From Porphyromonadaceae bacterium (GTDB lineage Bacteria; Bacteroidota; Bacteroidia; Bacteroidales; Paludibacteraceae): DNA of 13,156 nucleotides. Made by a program: the position numbers and the translations under genes. Numbering within the stretch: the first letter of the stretch is position 1; every line of letters begins with the position of its first letter. Positions 1-7,765 of the stretch are shown in pieces. Where the stretch lies: the NCBI GenBank assembly GCA_905372605.1, contig CAJPPQ010000022.1, forward strand, positions 1-13,156, given 5' to 3'. The notes under the pieces were generated by a model. The model worked only from the letters and a program-made list of their open reading frames with translations, did no database searches and was not told the origin of the DNA.

Positions 1-54
1 CAAGGACCCCCTGATTATGAGTCAGGTGCTACTAACCAACTGAGCTATGGGACC
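1..54 (-). tRNA. tRNA with CAU anticodon (Met, or possibly Ile2), 3' part outside window
   Basis: Read on the minus strand from 54, the sequence gives a tRNA 5' half: acceptor strand GGTCCCA, then U8 and A9, a D arm beginning GCTCAGTTGG, and a 5-bp anticodon stem CCTGA/TCAGG closing the loop CTCATAA. The anticodon CAU lies at 19-17. The T arm and acceptor 3' side are beyond the window start. A CAU anticodon is used by elongator Met, initiator fMet and lysidine-modified Ile2 tRNAs. The initiator is unlikely because its anticodon stem normally has three G:C pairs. Elongator Met is the more likely call, but the missing 3' half prevents separation from Ile2. Counting from base 55 would give a GGGTCCC acceptor, but then the conserved U8 would be out of place. 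The D arm has one base more than usual. Confidence 0.88.
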
Positions 55-91
55 CAAAAAACAATTATATTTTATATGTGTAAAACGAGTG

Positions 92-121
92 CAAAGGTAA
101 TACTTTTTTTTATTATACAAA
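92..121 (-). promoter_or_regulatory. Bacteroidota-type promoter of the tRNA
   Basis: On the minus strand a TTTG (121-118) is followed after 18 bases by TACCTTTG (99-92). This matches the Bacteroidota primary sigma consensus TTTG, about 19-20 bases, TAnnTTTG. Transcription would start near 85, giving a leader of about 30 bases before the tRNA at 54. The same TACCTTTG octamer occurs upstream of the M16 peptidase gene. Confidence 0.7.
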
Positions 122-216
122 ATATGTATGAGTTTTATTTTACTCTGTAGGTTTAAATTAATCTCTGAAATAACAGTTGTATCTGACACAGACTATACAT
201 TTAAAAGCAGACAGAT

Positions 217-250
217 AAAAAACTTCCCGCTCCTTACGGCAACGGGAAGT
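217..250 (-). terminator. Intrinsic terminator of the M16 peptidase gene
   Basis: On the minus strand ACTTCCCG (250-243) pairs perfectly with CGGGAAGT (229-222) across a 13-base loop, giving an 8-bp GC-rich stem. A T-run follows directly (positions 222-217 on the minus strand). It lies about 50 bases past the stop codon of the minus-strand peptidase, where a rho-independent terminator would be expected. Read on the plus strand the stem is followed by a mixed sequence without a good T-run, so it is probably one-directional. Confidence 0.88.
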
Positions 251-298
251 CGAAATTTTATTATGAAAATTAATTAGCCTATTTTTTCCGAAAGATTA

Positions 299-3247
299 TT
301 ACATTTCGCCACCTTGGAATATCTTGGAGATAGGCACGCGGTTGACTTTACCGTACTTCTTCTCGATATCCTTGATGTCGATATACTTCGGATTTCCGTG
401 TATCACGATGATTACGGGAGCGTTCTTTATCTTTTCGTTGTAGAACTTAGCGATGTTGTCGAACGTCAAATTTTCGGCTTGTTTGTACCAAGTCTTATTC
501 GGGTCGTCGGTAAATCCGATCTTTTTAACGCCGTTTTCGTAGTAAATACTCTTGCTCCTGAACGGAGTGTAATCCGATGCCAACTCAGCCTTTACGGTAG
601 TCTTGATATTATCGCCATACGACTTGAACATAGGCATATTCTTAAGTAAGTCCATATAGATATCTACCACAGTATTTACTTTGTCGTTTTGTGTACCTGT
701 CGAACCTATAAACCAGCTCGTTTTGTTCATAGGATTCATTGATACGGCACCGTAAGTACTGTAAGCCAACGAACGTTTTTCACGTATTTCGGAGAAACAG
801 ATATTGTTGAGTCCGCCTGCACCGAAGTAACGCGAGAAAGCAGTGTAGTCGACATATTGCGAATTGTCGTAGTTGCCTATGGGGAAATACATAGTAACTT
901 CTGCTTGCTGAATATCGGTATTGGGCAAGAAATATATTTCGGGTTCGGTATACGAAACTCGGTCGCGGTAGAATTCCTTCTGAGGTTCTAATATGGTCTT
1001 CTGCGTAGGCACGGTACCTTTCAGTATCTCTGCCACTTCTTCCATAGGCTTAGCTCCTACGTAGTGTATATTCACCGGATAAGAGGTAACTTTCTGTATA
1101 GTAGCCGTAAGGTCAGAATTGGTGATAAGGAAGTTGTAGCCCGACTCGCCGACGAAGATAAGTTTCTTCGACGGTATACGGTCGATATAACGCGATTGGT
1201 CGCCAAACTGGATATACTCCATCAGAGCCGAGGAAATAATTCCGGGTACTCGTTTTTCGAACATACGGCTTTGTACGGCACTACCCATAACGGCCTCTAT
1301 CTGTTTGTTGTCGAGTTTCGGCATCAGACAAAGACGGAATATTATAGGCATTATTTTGTCGAGATCTCTTTCATTTCCCTCTATTTGGATTACAAACTTA
1401 TTGTCGCTGACGCCCACACCATACGAAGCACCGTGTTTCGAAAGTTCTCTGCGGAGGTCGTTGTTCGACTGATTTGGCATAGTACCGGCATAGTTCATCA
1501 GACTAGCTGCGTACTGGAGTTTCTTGTCGGTATGCGTACCTACCTGATACTCGAGAGTAAGAGAGAAGATATCGTTCTTCGGGTTTTTCACGTAGAACAT
1601 TTTACCGCCATTGAATAGGTCTTTTCTTTGAATATCGGAGAAATCGGTGAATTTAGGTGTAGGAGCCTGTACGGGTCTCTTCACGAAGTCTTTGTAATAC
1701 TGCGAATATTCTTCGTCGGGCATCTGTAGAGGATCGATTTTTGCTTTATCGAAAAGCTGTATTTTCGGGTCGCCTTCGGAGAAAGAGATAGTCATATAGT
1801 TGCCCGAAAAATATTTATTGGCTATCTCTTTTATATCTTCTACGGTGATAGCTTTTACCTTTTCTTCCATATTGAAATACTCACTCATCGGGATACCATA
1901 GAGGTACGACTCTGTGGCGAAGTCTATTTTAGTTCCCGGACTTTCGGATATGGTTTTAAGGCTTTGCAAGTAGCTTTCTTTTACCGACTGCATAAGCCAA
2001 GTAGGTATCTGTCCGCGTTTTAGTTTGTTTATCTCTGCCATAACGAGTTTTTCGGTAGCAGCGTCGGACTCATAAGTGTATTGGCTTACGTCGAAATATG
2101 GTGCAGCTTGTATAATAATACGACCACAGTCGCGCATTGCCATAGACGAGGCATTTACCCCTCCGATAGCTCCTTCCATATTCAGTTTGTCGAATAACCC
2201 AGTGTTGTAGCTGTTGTTCAGAATGGATAGCATAAAGTCGATCTTAAACTCATCGGGGTGTCCCTTCTTTACTCCATTGTAACCCCATACGATAGAAGGA
2301 GAGTAGCCTAGTTTCACCTTTATTTTTTCGTTCTTTGTAAGCGGAGTAGGTACGGTAGGTTTGCGCTCGGGCAGCTTTTTTGACTGCATTTTGCCGAAAG
2401 TCTTTTCGATGAGAGGTTTTGCCTGTTCGGGGTCGAAATTACCGTAAAGTAACAGACCCATATTGTTTGGTACATACCAATCTTCGAAGAACTTAATCAT
2501 CGGTGTCATACTCGGGTTTTTCAGATGTTCGGGTGTGCCGATGACTCCGCGAGCATAGTACGAACCTTTGAATAACTTTTCAAATAAAGTAATATATTGT
2601 TGGTATCCAATGCTTGGAGTTCTGAGGTTCAACTCTTCGAATACGTTTTCCATTTCTGCTTGGAATTCGCGGAAAACGGGGCGTTGGAAGTGGTCGTAAT
2701 ACAACGTCAACCAGTTTTCCATCTGATATGCAGGGAAAGAGTTGTGGTAAACAGTTTGGTCGAAATTGGTATAAGCATTCAGTCCAGTACCTCCTGCTGC
2801 TTGAATAAGCGTAGGAAATTCGGAGCCTTTACTGATTTTCGACGAAGCTACCGAGAGTTCGTTTATCTTTTTTGTAAGCTCGTCTCTTTTGGCTTTGTCT
2901 TTTTTAGGGTCTCTCAGTTTAGCCTTTTCGTCGTAGAGCTTGATAATCTGCTCGTACATAGGCTTTTCTTTTGCCCAGTCGAGAGCGCCGATTTCTTGTG
3001 TGCCCTTGAACAACATGTGTTCGAGGTAGTGAGCAAGTCCCGTAAAATCTGCCGGTTCGTCGATAGAACCTGCTCTTACAGCTACTTGTCCGTAAACATT
3101 TGGTATATCTTTATCAACCCACAGATATACCTTCATACCATTTTTTAGAGTGTACTCCTCGAAGCCATCTCTAAGATTCGCCTGAGCAAACACCCCTAAA
3201 CTAACGGCTAAAAAAGCCATTAACATCAAAAATGTTCTTTTCATCAT
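299..3247 (-). CDS. Secreted two-domain M16 family zinc metallopeptidase
   Basis: Predicted secreted zinc peptidase of the pitrilysin/insulinase family (M16), 982 residues, which fits the long form with two M16 halves. A signal peptide covers about residues 1-21: basic MMKR, a hydrophobic core, and a break near FAQA. The inverted zinc motif HxxEH is at H73, E76 and H77. A glutamate-rich segment at 198-205 (E198, E205) supplies the likely third ligand. The H77-E198 distance of 121 is longer than the usual ~76 because of a charged, helix-like stretch at about 95-140, which I recall from related Bacteroidota peptidases. The C-terminal half lacks HxxEH but keeps an R...Y substrate-binding segment (REKRSLAY, about 822-829), as expected of the inactive half. 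It probably degrades peptides in the periplasm. The two ATGs at 3247 and 3244 are equivalent choices. The gene stands alone, with its own promoter and terminator. The exact substrate is unknown. Confidence 0.95.
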   Translation of the reverse strand: MMKRTFLMLMAFLAVSLGVFAQANLRDGFEEYTLKNGMKVYLWVDKDIPNVYGQVAVRAGSIDEPADFTGLAHYLEHMLFKGTQEIGALDWAKEKPMYEQIIKLYDEKAKLRDPKKDKAKRDELTKKINELSVASSKISKGSEFPTLIQAAGGTGLNAYTNFDQTVYHNSFPAYQMENWLTLYYDHFQRPVFREFQAEMENVFEELNLRTPSIGYQQYITLFEKLFKGSYYARGVIGTPEHLKNPSMTPMIKFFEDWYVPNNMGLLLYGNFDPEQAKPLIEKTFGKMQSKKLPERKPTVPTPLTKNEKIKVKLGYSPSIVWGYNGVKKGHPDEFKIDFMLSILNNSYNTGLFDKLNMEGAIGGVNASSMAMRDCGRIIIQAAPYFDVSQYTYESDAATEKLVMAEINKLKRGQIPTWLMQSVKESYLQSLKTISESPGTKIDFATESYLYGIPMSEYFNMEEKVKAITVEDIKEIANKYFSGNYMTISFSEGDPKIQLFDKAKIDPLQMPDEEYSQYYKDFVKRPVQAPTPKFTDFSDIQRKDLFNGGKMFYVKNPKNDIFSLTLEYQVGTHTDKKLQYAASLMNYAGTMPNQSNNDLRRELSKHGASYGVGVSDNKFVIQIEGNERDLDKIMPIIFRLCLMPKLDNKQIEAVMGSAVQSRMFEKRVPGIISSALMEYIQFGDQSRYIDRIPSKKLIFVGESGYNFLITNSDLTATIQKVTSYPVNIHYVGAKPMEEVAEILKGTVPTQKTILEPQKEFYRDRVSYTEPEIYFLPNTDIQQAEVTMYFPIGNYDNSQYVDYTAFSRYFGAGGLNNICFSEIREKRSLAYSTYGAVSMNPMNKTSWFIGSTGTQNDKVNTVVDIYMDLLKNMPMFKSYGDNIKTTVKAELASDYTPFRSKSIYYENGVKKIGFTDDPNKTWYKQAENLTFDNIAKFYNEKIKNAPVIIVIHGNPKYIDIKDIEKKYGKVNRVPISKIFQGGEM

Positions 3248-3314
3248 AACTTATTTACTTTATGTTTTTAATTGAATATTATTGTTCTACACAGAATAAG
3301 AATAATTGAAAGTA

Positions 3315-3322
3315 CAAAGGTA
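3315..3322 (-). promoter_or_regulatory. Putative -7 box of the M16 peptidase promoter
   Basis: On the minus strand TACCTTTG (3322-3315) matches the Bacteroidota -7 consensus TAnnTTTG and is identical to the box in front of the tRNA. It would give a start near 3308 and a leader of about 60 bases before the ATG at 3247. No good TTTG is present at the expected -33 distance; the best-placed tetramer matches only half of it. The call therefore rests on the -7 octamer and its position. Confidence 0.5.
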
Positions 3323-3396
3323 ATGATTTTATTATTTTCTCAGCTATCGAATAAAAAATATTGTATGTAATAGTGCAAATTTCAGTTTTATACAAC

Positions 3397-3409
3397 GCTA
3401 AGTCTTAGC
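3397..3409. repeat. Perfect 13-base dyad in the divergent intergenic region
   Basis: GCTAAG and CTTAGC flank a single central T, giving a perfect odd-length palindrome between the divergent peptidase and carA promoters. The one-base centre is too small for an RNA hairpin loop, so if it matters it is more likely a protein-binding half-site pair than a terminator. It lies about 75 bases upstream of the carA -7 box. It could also be chance in A/T-rich DNA. Confidence 0.35.
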
Positions 3410-3460
3410 TGCTGTAATATATTTATCTGCAGAGAGTAATAAAAATAACAGAGAACCGTA

Positions 3461-3490
3461 TTAGTGGTACGAGAAAATTCACTAATTTTG
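3461..3490 (+). promoter_or_regulatory. Putative carA (cluster) promoter
   Basis: TTAG (3461-3464), three of four matches to the -33 TTTG, is followed after 18 bases by TAATTTTG (3483-3490), a full match to TAnnTTTG. Transcription would start about 6-8 bases downstream, near 3497, only a few bases before the ATG at 3500. No other TAnnTTTG with correct spacing was seen between the genes as far as 13032, so this may drive the whole plus-strand run. Confidence 0.55.
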
Positions 3491-3499
3491 TCTTTCGAT

Positions 3500-4585
3500 A
3501 TGAAGAACTTCACAAAGAAAATCGTTTTAGAAAACGGCACCGAATTTTACGGTTACGGCTTCGGTTCCAACAAGGAATCTATTAATGAAATAGTGTTTAA
3601 TACATCGATGGTCGGCTACCAAGAGCTTATCTCCGACTCGTCGTATGCTGGGCAGATGGTAGTAATGACCTATCCTCTAATCGGCAATTACGGTATTACC
3701 GACGAAGACTACGAAACCAAGTTCCCTACCATCGGCGGACTGATAGTAAAAGATTACAACGACGTTCCCTCAAACTTTCGCTACACCAAAACTCTGTCGG
3801 AAGTACTCGAAGAGCACGACATACCGTCTATCTACGGAGTCGATACACGTTATCTTACGCGTATGGTGCGTTCCGAAGGCTCGCAAAAAGTACTCATTAC
3901 CTCTGCCGATACCTCCAAAAGCGAAGCTATGGCTAAAATAGAGCAGTATCAATATCCTACCGATATGGTACAGCGTGTGAGTTGCAAAAAGCGTTGGTTT
4001 GCCCGTACCCCTAACCATAAATACGATATAGTAGCTATCGACTGCGGTATCAAATACAATATCATACGCATTATGAATCGCAAGGGATGCAATGTTACCA
4101 TTGTGCCGTACAATACCTCTATAGAAGAGATATTGGCATTCAATCCTCAAGGGATATTCCTATCTAACGGACCCGGCGACCCTCAGGACGTTACCTCGGT
4201 GATAGAACTTATAAAACAACTTAGAGGCAAAGTACCTATCTTCGGTATTTGTCTGGGTATGCAGATGATAAGTCTTGCTTACGGGGCCAAAAGCTACAAA
4301 ATGAGGTTCGGACACCGAGGCGGCAATCACCCCGTAAAAGACCTGAAAACGGGTAAGATACATATTACAAGCCAGAATCATAGCTATGCTATCGATGCCG
4401 AATCGCTCAAAAACACAGGTCTGGAAATAACGCACGTCAATCTCCTTGACAATACTACCGAAGGTATAGAGAGCAAAGCCGATAAAATATTTGCCGTGCA
4501 GTATCACCCTGAGTCTGCCCCGGGACCCCAAGATAGCGTATATCTTTTCGATCGCTTTATAGAGATGATAAACAACAATACATAA
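3500..4585 (+). CDS. carA: Carbamoyl-phosphate synthase small subunit (glutamine amidotransferase)
   Basis: CarA releases ammonia from glutamine and channels it to the large subunit CarB to make carbamoyl phosphate for pyrimidine and arginine synthesis in the cytoplasm. From the ATG at 3500 the protein has 361 residues, close to the usual 360-380. The N-terminal CarA domain spans roughly 1-150. A class I glutamine amidotransferase domain follows, with the nucleophile elbow GICLGMQ (C251) and the His-Glu pair in QYHPES (H336, E338). The oxyanion segment SNGPGDP is at 222-228. A longer reading from GTG at 3464 adds 12 residues but would begin upstream of the probable transcription start, so 3500 is preferred. 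The expected partner carB does not follow; an acyltransferase begins 29 bases downstream. Sampled carA sequence is clearly G/C-richer than the genes behind it. Confidence 0.96.
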   Translation: MKNFTKKIVLENGTEFYGYGFGSNKESINEIVFNTSMVGYQELISDSSYAGQMVVMTYPLIGNYGITDEDYETKFPTIGGLIVKDYNDVPSNFRYTKTLSEVLEEHDIPSIYGVDTRYLTRMVRSEGSQKVLITSADTSKSEAMAKIEQYQYPTDMVQRVSCKKRWFARTPNHKYDIVAIDCGIKYNIIRIMNRKGCNVTIVPYNTSIEEILAFNPQGIFLSNGPGDPQDVTSVIELIKQLRGKVPIFGICLGMQMISLAYGAKSYKMRFGHRGGNHPVKDLKTGKIHITSQNHSYAIDAESLKNTGLEITHVNLLDNTTEGIESKADKIFAVQYHPESAPGPQDSVYLFDRFIEMINNNT

Positions 4586-4614
4586 ATATCGAGATATGGT
4601 ATTTTTTATGGAAT

Positions 4615-5718
4615 ATGAGGCAAGTTAGCGTATATTTACCCGGATTAAACGGATTAAGAGCAATTGCTGCCTTATCTGTACTGATAGCACACGTCTCGCA
4701 AGAAGGTATAGCCGATTTCGGGTTACCTAAATTTGTAAATTTACCTATGGCCGGATATGGTGTTACGCTTTTCTTTGTTATCAGTGGATTTCTCATTACC
4801 TTTTTGTTGATAAAAGAGATGCGAAAGACACAAACGGTCAGTATTGGTAAATTTTATCTGCGACGTATCCTAAGAATATGGCCGATATACTATCTTTTCA
4901 TTATAGTAAGTTTATCGGTTTTTTTATGCTTCGGTCTGTCGAATCAAATATTGGTAAAAGAATTGTGGTTTTATCTTTTTTTTGCAGCTAATATTCCATT
5001 TATCACATATCAAGGGATAATGATACTCGTACATTATTGGAGTATCGGGGTCGAAGAGCAGTTTTATCTTTTTTGGCCACTATTGGTGAGAATTTCGAAG
5101 TCGAAACTACTGAAAATAGCCTTGATTATTTTTATTCTCTTTTTTAGTGCCAAAATTTTATTTTGGGTATTGTACGGACCTTCTTCCATAATATACAGGT
5201 TTTTTATGGTTACTCGTTTTCATTGTATGATGATTGGAGCAATTGCTGCAATCTTATATTCGTCCCGAAATGAGATGTTTGTGAGATTTTCGACAAACAA
5301 ATTTACGCAGGGATTTGCGTGGCTAATGTTTGTGCTTATGGGATTTGGGGTGATAAACGTTCCTGCCGTAATAGGTCAGGAAGTAATGGCTTTTGCTTCT
5401 GTAAGTATGATTATGGGACAAATTGTTAGCGGTAAAAAAATATTTAATCTCGAAACAAGATTATTTGATTTTACGGGTAAAATATCATATGGAATATATA
5501 TAGTTCATCCATTGGTAATATTTTTGTTGTCTTATTGTTTTAAGTATATTGATGTGAATATGATAGCAAAATATTTCTTGGTATACTCTTCTGCGGTAAT
5601 ATTTACCATATTAATTGCTTGGCTATCATACAGATATTATGAAACTCCATTTTTGAAGCTTAAGAGACGGTTTATGATAGTAAAAAGTTCAAATTCCATG
5701 TATTCTGAATCTCGTTAG
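4615..5718 (+). CDS. Acyltransferase 3 family membrane protein (O-acyltransferase)
   Basis: Integral membrane acyltransferase of the OafA/Acyl_transf_3 family, which typically moves acetyl or other acyl groups onto sugar hydroxyls of cell-surface polysaccharides at the inner membrane. The N-terminus shows the family signature LPGLNGLRAIAALSVLIAH (residues 8-26) with the conserved H26. About ten hydrophobic segments follow, including a GYGVTLFFVISGFLI-type stretch and R-rich cytoplasmic loops (RRILRIWPIYY). The length of 367 residues is normal for the single-domain form without an SGNH extension. It begins 29 bases after carA and ends 19 bases before the next gene. Sequence here is strikingly A/T-rich (line 5521-5580 has 13 G/C in 60), unlike carA. 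The acyl group and acceptor cannot be told from sequence. Confidence 0.92.
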   Translation: MRQVSVYLPGLNGLRAIAALSVLIAHVSQEGIADFGLPKFVNLPMAGYGVTLFFVISGFLITFLLIKEMRKTQTVSIGKFYLRRILRIWPIYYLFIIVSLSVFLCFGLSNQILVKELWFYLFFAANIPFITYQGIMILVHYWSIGVEEQFYLFWPLLVRISKSKLLKIALIIFILFFSAKILFWVLYGPSSIIYRFFMVTRFHCMMIGAIAAILYSSRNEMFVRFSTNKFTQGFAWLMFVLMGFGVINVPAVIGQEVMAFASVSMIMGQIVSGKKIFNLETRLFDFTGKISYGIYIVHPLVIFLLSYCFKYIDVNMIAKYFLVYSSAVIFTILIAWLSYRYYETPFLKLKRRFMIVKSSNSMYSESR

Positions 5719-5737
5719 TATTTTTAATATAAATCAC

Positions 5738-6331
5738 ATGAAAATAGCTTATATGCTCGGTTCGCTTAATAGAGGTGGTATGGAGACACTTTTACTCGAT
5801 GTATTCAAGAATGCCCGTATAGCAGAATATAGCTTTATCGGGATACATCGCAAAGGAGGCAATTACCAATCCGAATTTTATGCCACACAACTGATGGAAC
5901 AATGCTCACCGAGACGAGGTAACTATATCGGATATTTGTTACGGCTTCATAAATTACTTATAACTAACAGAATAACTATAGTTCACGCGCAACAATATAT
6001 CGACGGGCTGTATGCCAAACTTGCCTGTATCGGTACGGGGATAAAGGTTATAGAGACATTCCACGGCTACGACTTTGGTGTAGGCAAATGGAACAGGCTA
6101 CTTATAAAACTCAGTATAAAAATGGCAGATGCCGTGTTTTTCGTCAGCAACTCGCAAAAAGAGTATTACGAAGCTGATTTGCTCGAAAAATTTATGCTAT
6201 TTTTACAAAACAGGGATAGCGAGTGGCAGAAAGCCTGCGACAAAGCCGATATAGCACGTGAGATATACAGCATAAAGCGACACCTGCAAAACTTAAATAC
6301 TATATATCAACGAATAAACACACTTAAATAA
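5738..6331 (+). CDS. Internally deleted GT4 glycosyltransferase (probable inactive remnant)
   Basis: An open frame of 197 residues that reads as two ends of a GT4 (GT-B fold) glycosyltransferase joined in frame. Residues 1 to about 145 form the N-terminal acceptor domain: SLNRGGMETLLLD glycine loop (9-21), IVHAQQ (81-86), ETFHGYD (106-112) and VFFVSNSQKEYY (133-144). From about 146, the text (LLEKFMLFLQN, then ACDKADIAREIYSIKRHLQNL) resembles the last helices of the same family, after the donor-binding domain. The middle, with the nucleotide-sugar site and the E-x7-E motif, is missing. Complete relatives run to about 350-380 residues, so some 150-180 residues (roughly 450-540 bases) appear to be lost. 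No stop or frameshift occurs. A lone acceptor domain should not be catalytic. It is G/C-richer than its flanking genes. Confidence 0.78.
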   Translation: MKIAYMLGSLNRGGMETLLLDVFKNARIAEYSFIGIHRKGGNYQSEFYATQLMEQCSPRRGNYIGYLLRLHKLLITNRITIVHAQQYIDGLYAKLACIGTGIKVIETFHGYDFGVGKWNRLLIKLSIKMADAVFFVSNSQKEYYEADLLEKFMLFLQNRDSEWQKACDKADIAREIYSIKRHLQNLNTIYQRINTLK

Positions 6332-6348
6332 CTATAAAATAAAAATCT

Positions 6349-7761
6349 GTGCTCCACTACTTTCCAAAATATTTCACTACTAAGGCTATCGCACTTTACA
6401 TTATCGTGTTGATGATAATACCTGTGGCTTTTTCGGGTTATGGTATGAGTTGGCTTTGGATACTATTCGGGGTAGTGGAGGTAACGAGCTTTTTCTACTT
6501 TACCAATATTCTGACCAAACGCTGGGCAGAGTATTCGGAGAGGACATTCCTTCGGCAGCTTTTTATCACAGCTTTCGTCATACGTGTCGTTTGGGTTGTC
6601 TTTAGTTACTTCTTTTATATATCTATGACTGGTAAAATGTTCGAGTTCGAAGCTGCCGACTCCATATTTTACCATGAATCTGGGCTACTGGGAGCATCCT
6701 CAATGCGTAATGGGACATTCAATATAGTGGAGTTTATGTCGGGAGTCGAACTCTCCGATAGAGGATATCCTTTTTATTTATCACTAATATATTATATTAC
6801 AGGCGATAGTATTATTGTTACAAGACTGATAAAAGCCCTTATCGGAGCCTTCACTTGTATTCTCATATATAGATTAACAAAACGCACATTCGACAACCCT
6901 GCCATAGCAAGAATTGCGGGTATTTTGTGTATGCTGATGCCCAATCTTATTTATTATTGTGGATTGCACTTGAAAGAGATAGAGATGACATTTCTGATAA
7001 TACTTTTTCTTGAACGTACAGACTATGTTATACGCTCACAGAGATATAATTTTATCAATATATCGCTACCAATATTAGCGGCAAGTTTATTGTTCTTCTT
7101 TCGTACAGTTATTGGTGTTACTGCTATCTTTTCTTTTTTTACAGCCTTGGCATTTTCGTCTTCGCGCATATTAGGGTGGGGTAAACGAATATTGCTTATT
7201 GTCTGGAGTGTAGCAACATTAAGCTACTTCATAGGAGGCAAAATAATGACAGAAATAGAGACCGTATGGGAAAATAAGGATACTAATCAGTCCAATTCTA
7301 TGAAATATAGATCTAATGTTGAGGGAGGTAACAAATTTGTAAAAAACCTATCGGGTTCGGTATTTGCTCCAATGATATTCGTAATTCCATTTCCAACTAT
7401 GGTTAATACCGAAGGACAAGAAAATCAGATGCTCATTGGTGGAGGTAACTACGTAAAAAATATAATGGCTTTTTTTGTCATGTTTTCTCTATTTATAATT
7501 ATAAAAACACATAAATGGCGAGATTATCTATTGGCGGGAAGCTTTATGATTAGTTATTTAATAGTAATTGCTTTAAGTAAATTTGCCGCATCGGAAAGAT
7601 TTCACTTTCCTGTACTACCTATTTTATTAATGTTCTCAGCTTACGGAATCAGCCAAGTCGACCGTAAGACAAAGAAATATTACTTATATTATATTGTCTT
7701 CATCTTCATTGCTCTGACTGTCTGGAGTTGGTTCAAACTAGCCGGACGCGGTCTCGTATAA
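6349..7761 (+). CDS. Multi-pass GT-C-like membrane glycosyltransferase (GT39/PMT-2-like)
   Basis: A 470-residue membrane protein with roughly 10-12 hydrophobic segments (for example 13-31, 35-53, 68-91, 157-175, 188-205, 236-270, 397-415, 443-462). The first large extracytoplasmic loop contains EAADSIFYH (101-109) with an acidic pair placed like the catalytic acidic motif of GT-C enzymes. It then has DRGYPFYLSLIYYITG (137-152) and a P-N-LIYYCGLHLKE stretch (198-210), all typical of GT39/PMT_2-type proteins that use polyprenyl-phosphate sugars. It probably adds a sugar to a lipid-linked or surface glycan in the periplasm; a polymerase-like role is possible since no other Wzy candidate is present. 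The start is GTG at 6349, as an in-frame stop lies just upstream (6340-6342) and the first ATG (6412) would cut into the first membrane segment. It begins 17 bases after the GT remnant. Confidence 0.72.
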   Translation: MLHYFPKYFTTKAIALYIIVLMIIPVAFSGYGMSWLWILFGVVEVTSFFYFTNILTKRWAEYSERTFLRQLFITAFVIRVVWVVFSYFFYISMTGKMFEFEAADSIFYHESGLLGASSMRNGTFNIVEFMSGVELSDRGYPFYLSLIYYITGDSIIVTRLIKALIGAFTCILIYRLTKRTFDNPAIARIAGILCMLMPNLIYYCGLHLKEIEMTFLIILFLERTDYVIRSQRYNFINISLPILAASLLFFFRTVIGVTAIFSFFTALAFSSSRILGWGKRILLIVWSVATLSYFIGGKIMTEIETVWENKDTNQSNSMKYRSNVEGGNKFVKNLSGSVFAPMIFVIPFPTMVNTEGQENQMLIGGGNYVKNIMAFFVMFSLFIIIKTHKWRDYLLAGSFMISYLIVIALSKFAASERFHFPVLPILLMFSAYGISQVDRKTKKYYLYYIVFIFIALTVWSWFKLAGRGLV

Positions 7762-7765
7762 TCGT

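Noticed and set aside
314..649. Plus-strand open frame of 111 codons opposite the M16 peptidase gene
   Set aside because: It is antisense to a well-supported coding region, has no recognisable domain, and similar frames at 1064-1618 and 2597-3148 arise the same way from the peptidase's codon bias.
299..3247. Charged insert at residues 95-140 of the M16 peptidase as a novel domain
   Set aside because: It explains the longer spacing to the third zinc ligand, but I recall equivalent helical inserts in other long Bacteroidota M16 peptidases, so it is not treated as new.
3464..3499. Longer carA starting at GTG 3464
   Set aside because: The added 12 residues have no family counterpart and would lie upstream of the predicted transcription start; the ATG at 3500 gives the normal CarA N-terminus.
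4586..4608. Weak inverted repeat ATATC-GA-GATAT followed by a T-run after carA
   Set aside because: The stem is A/T-only at its ends with a two-base loop and a spacer before the T-run, so it is too weak to call a terminator between carA and the acyltransferase.
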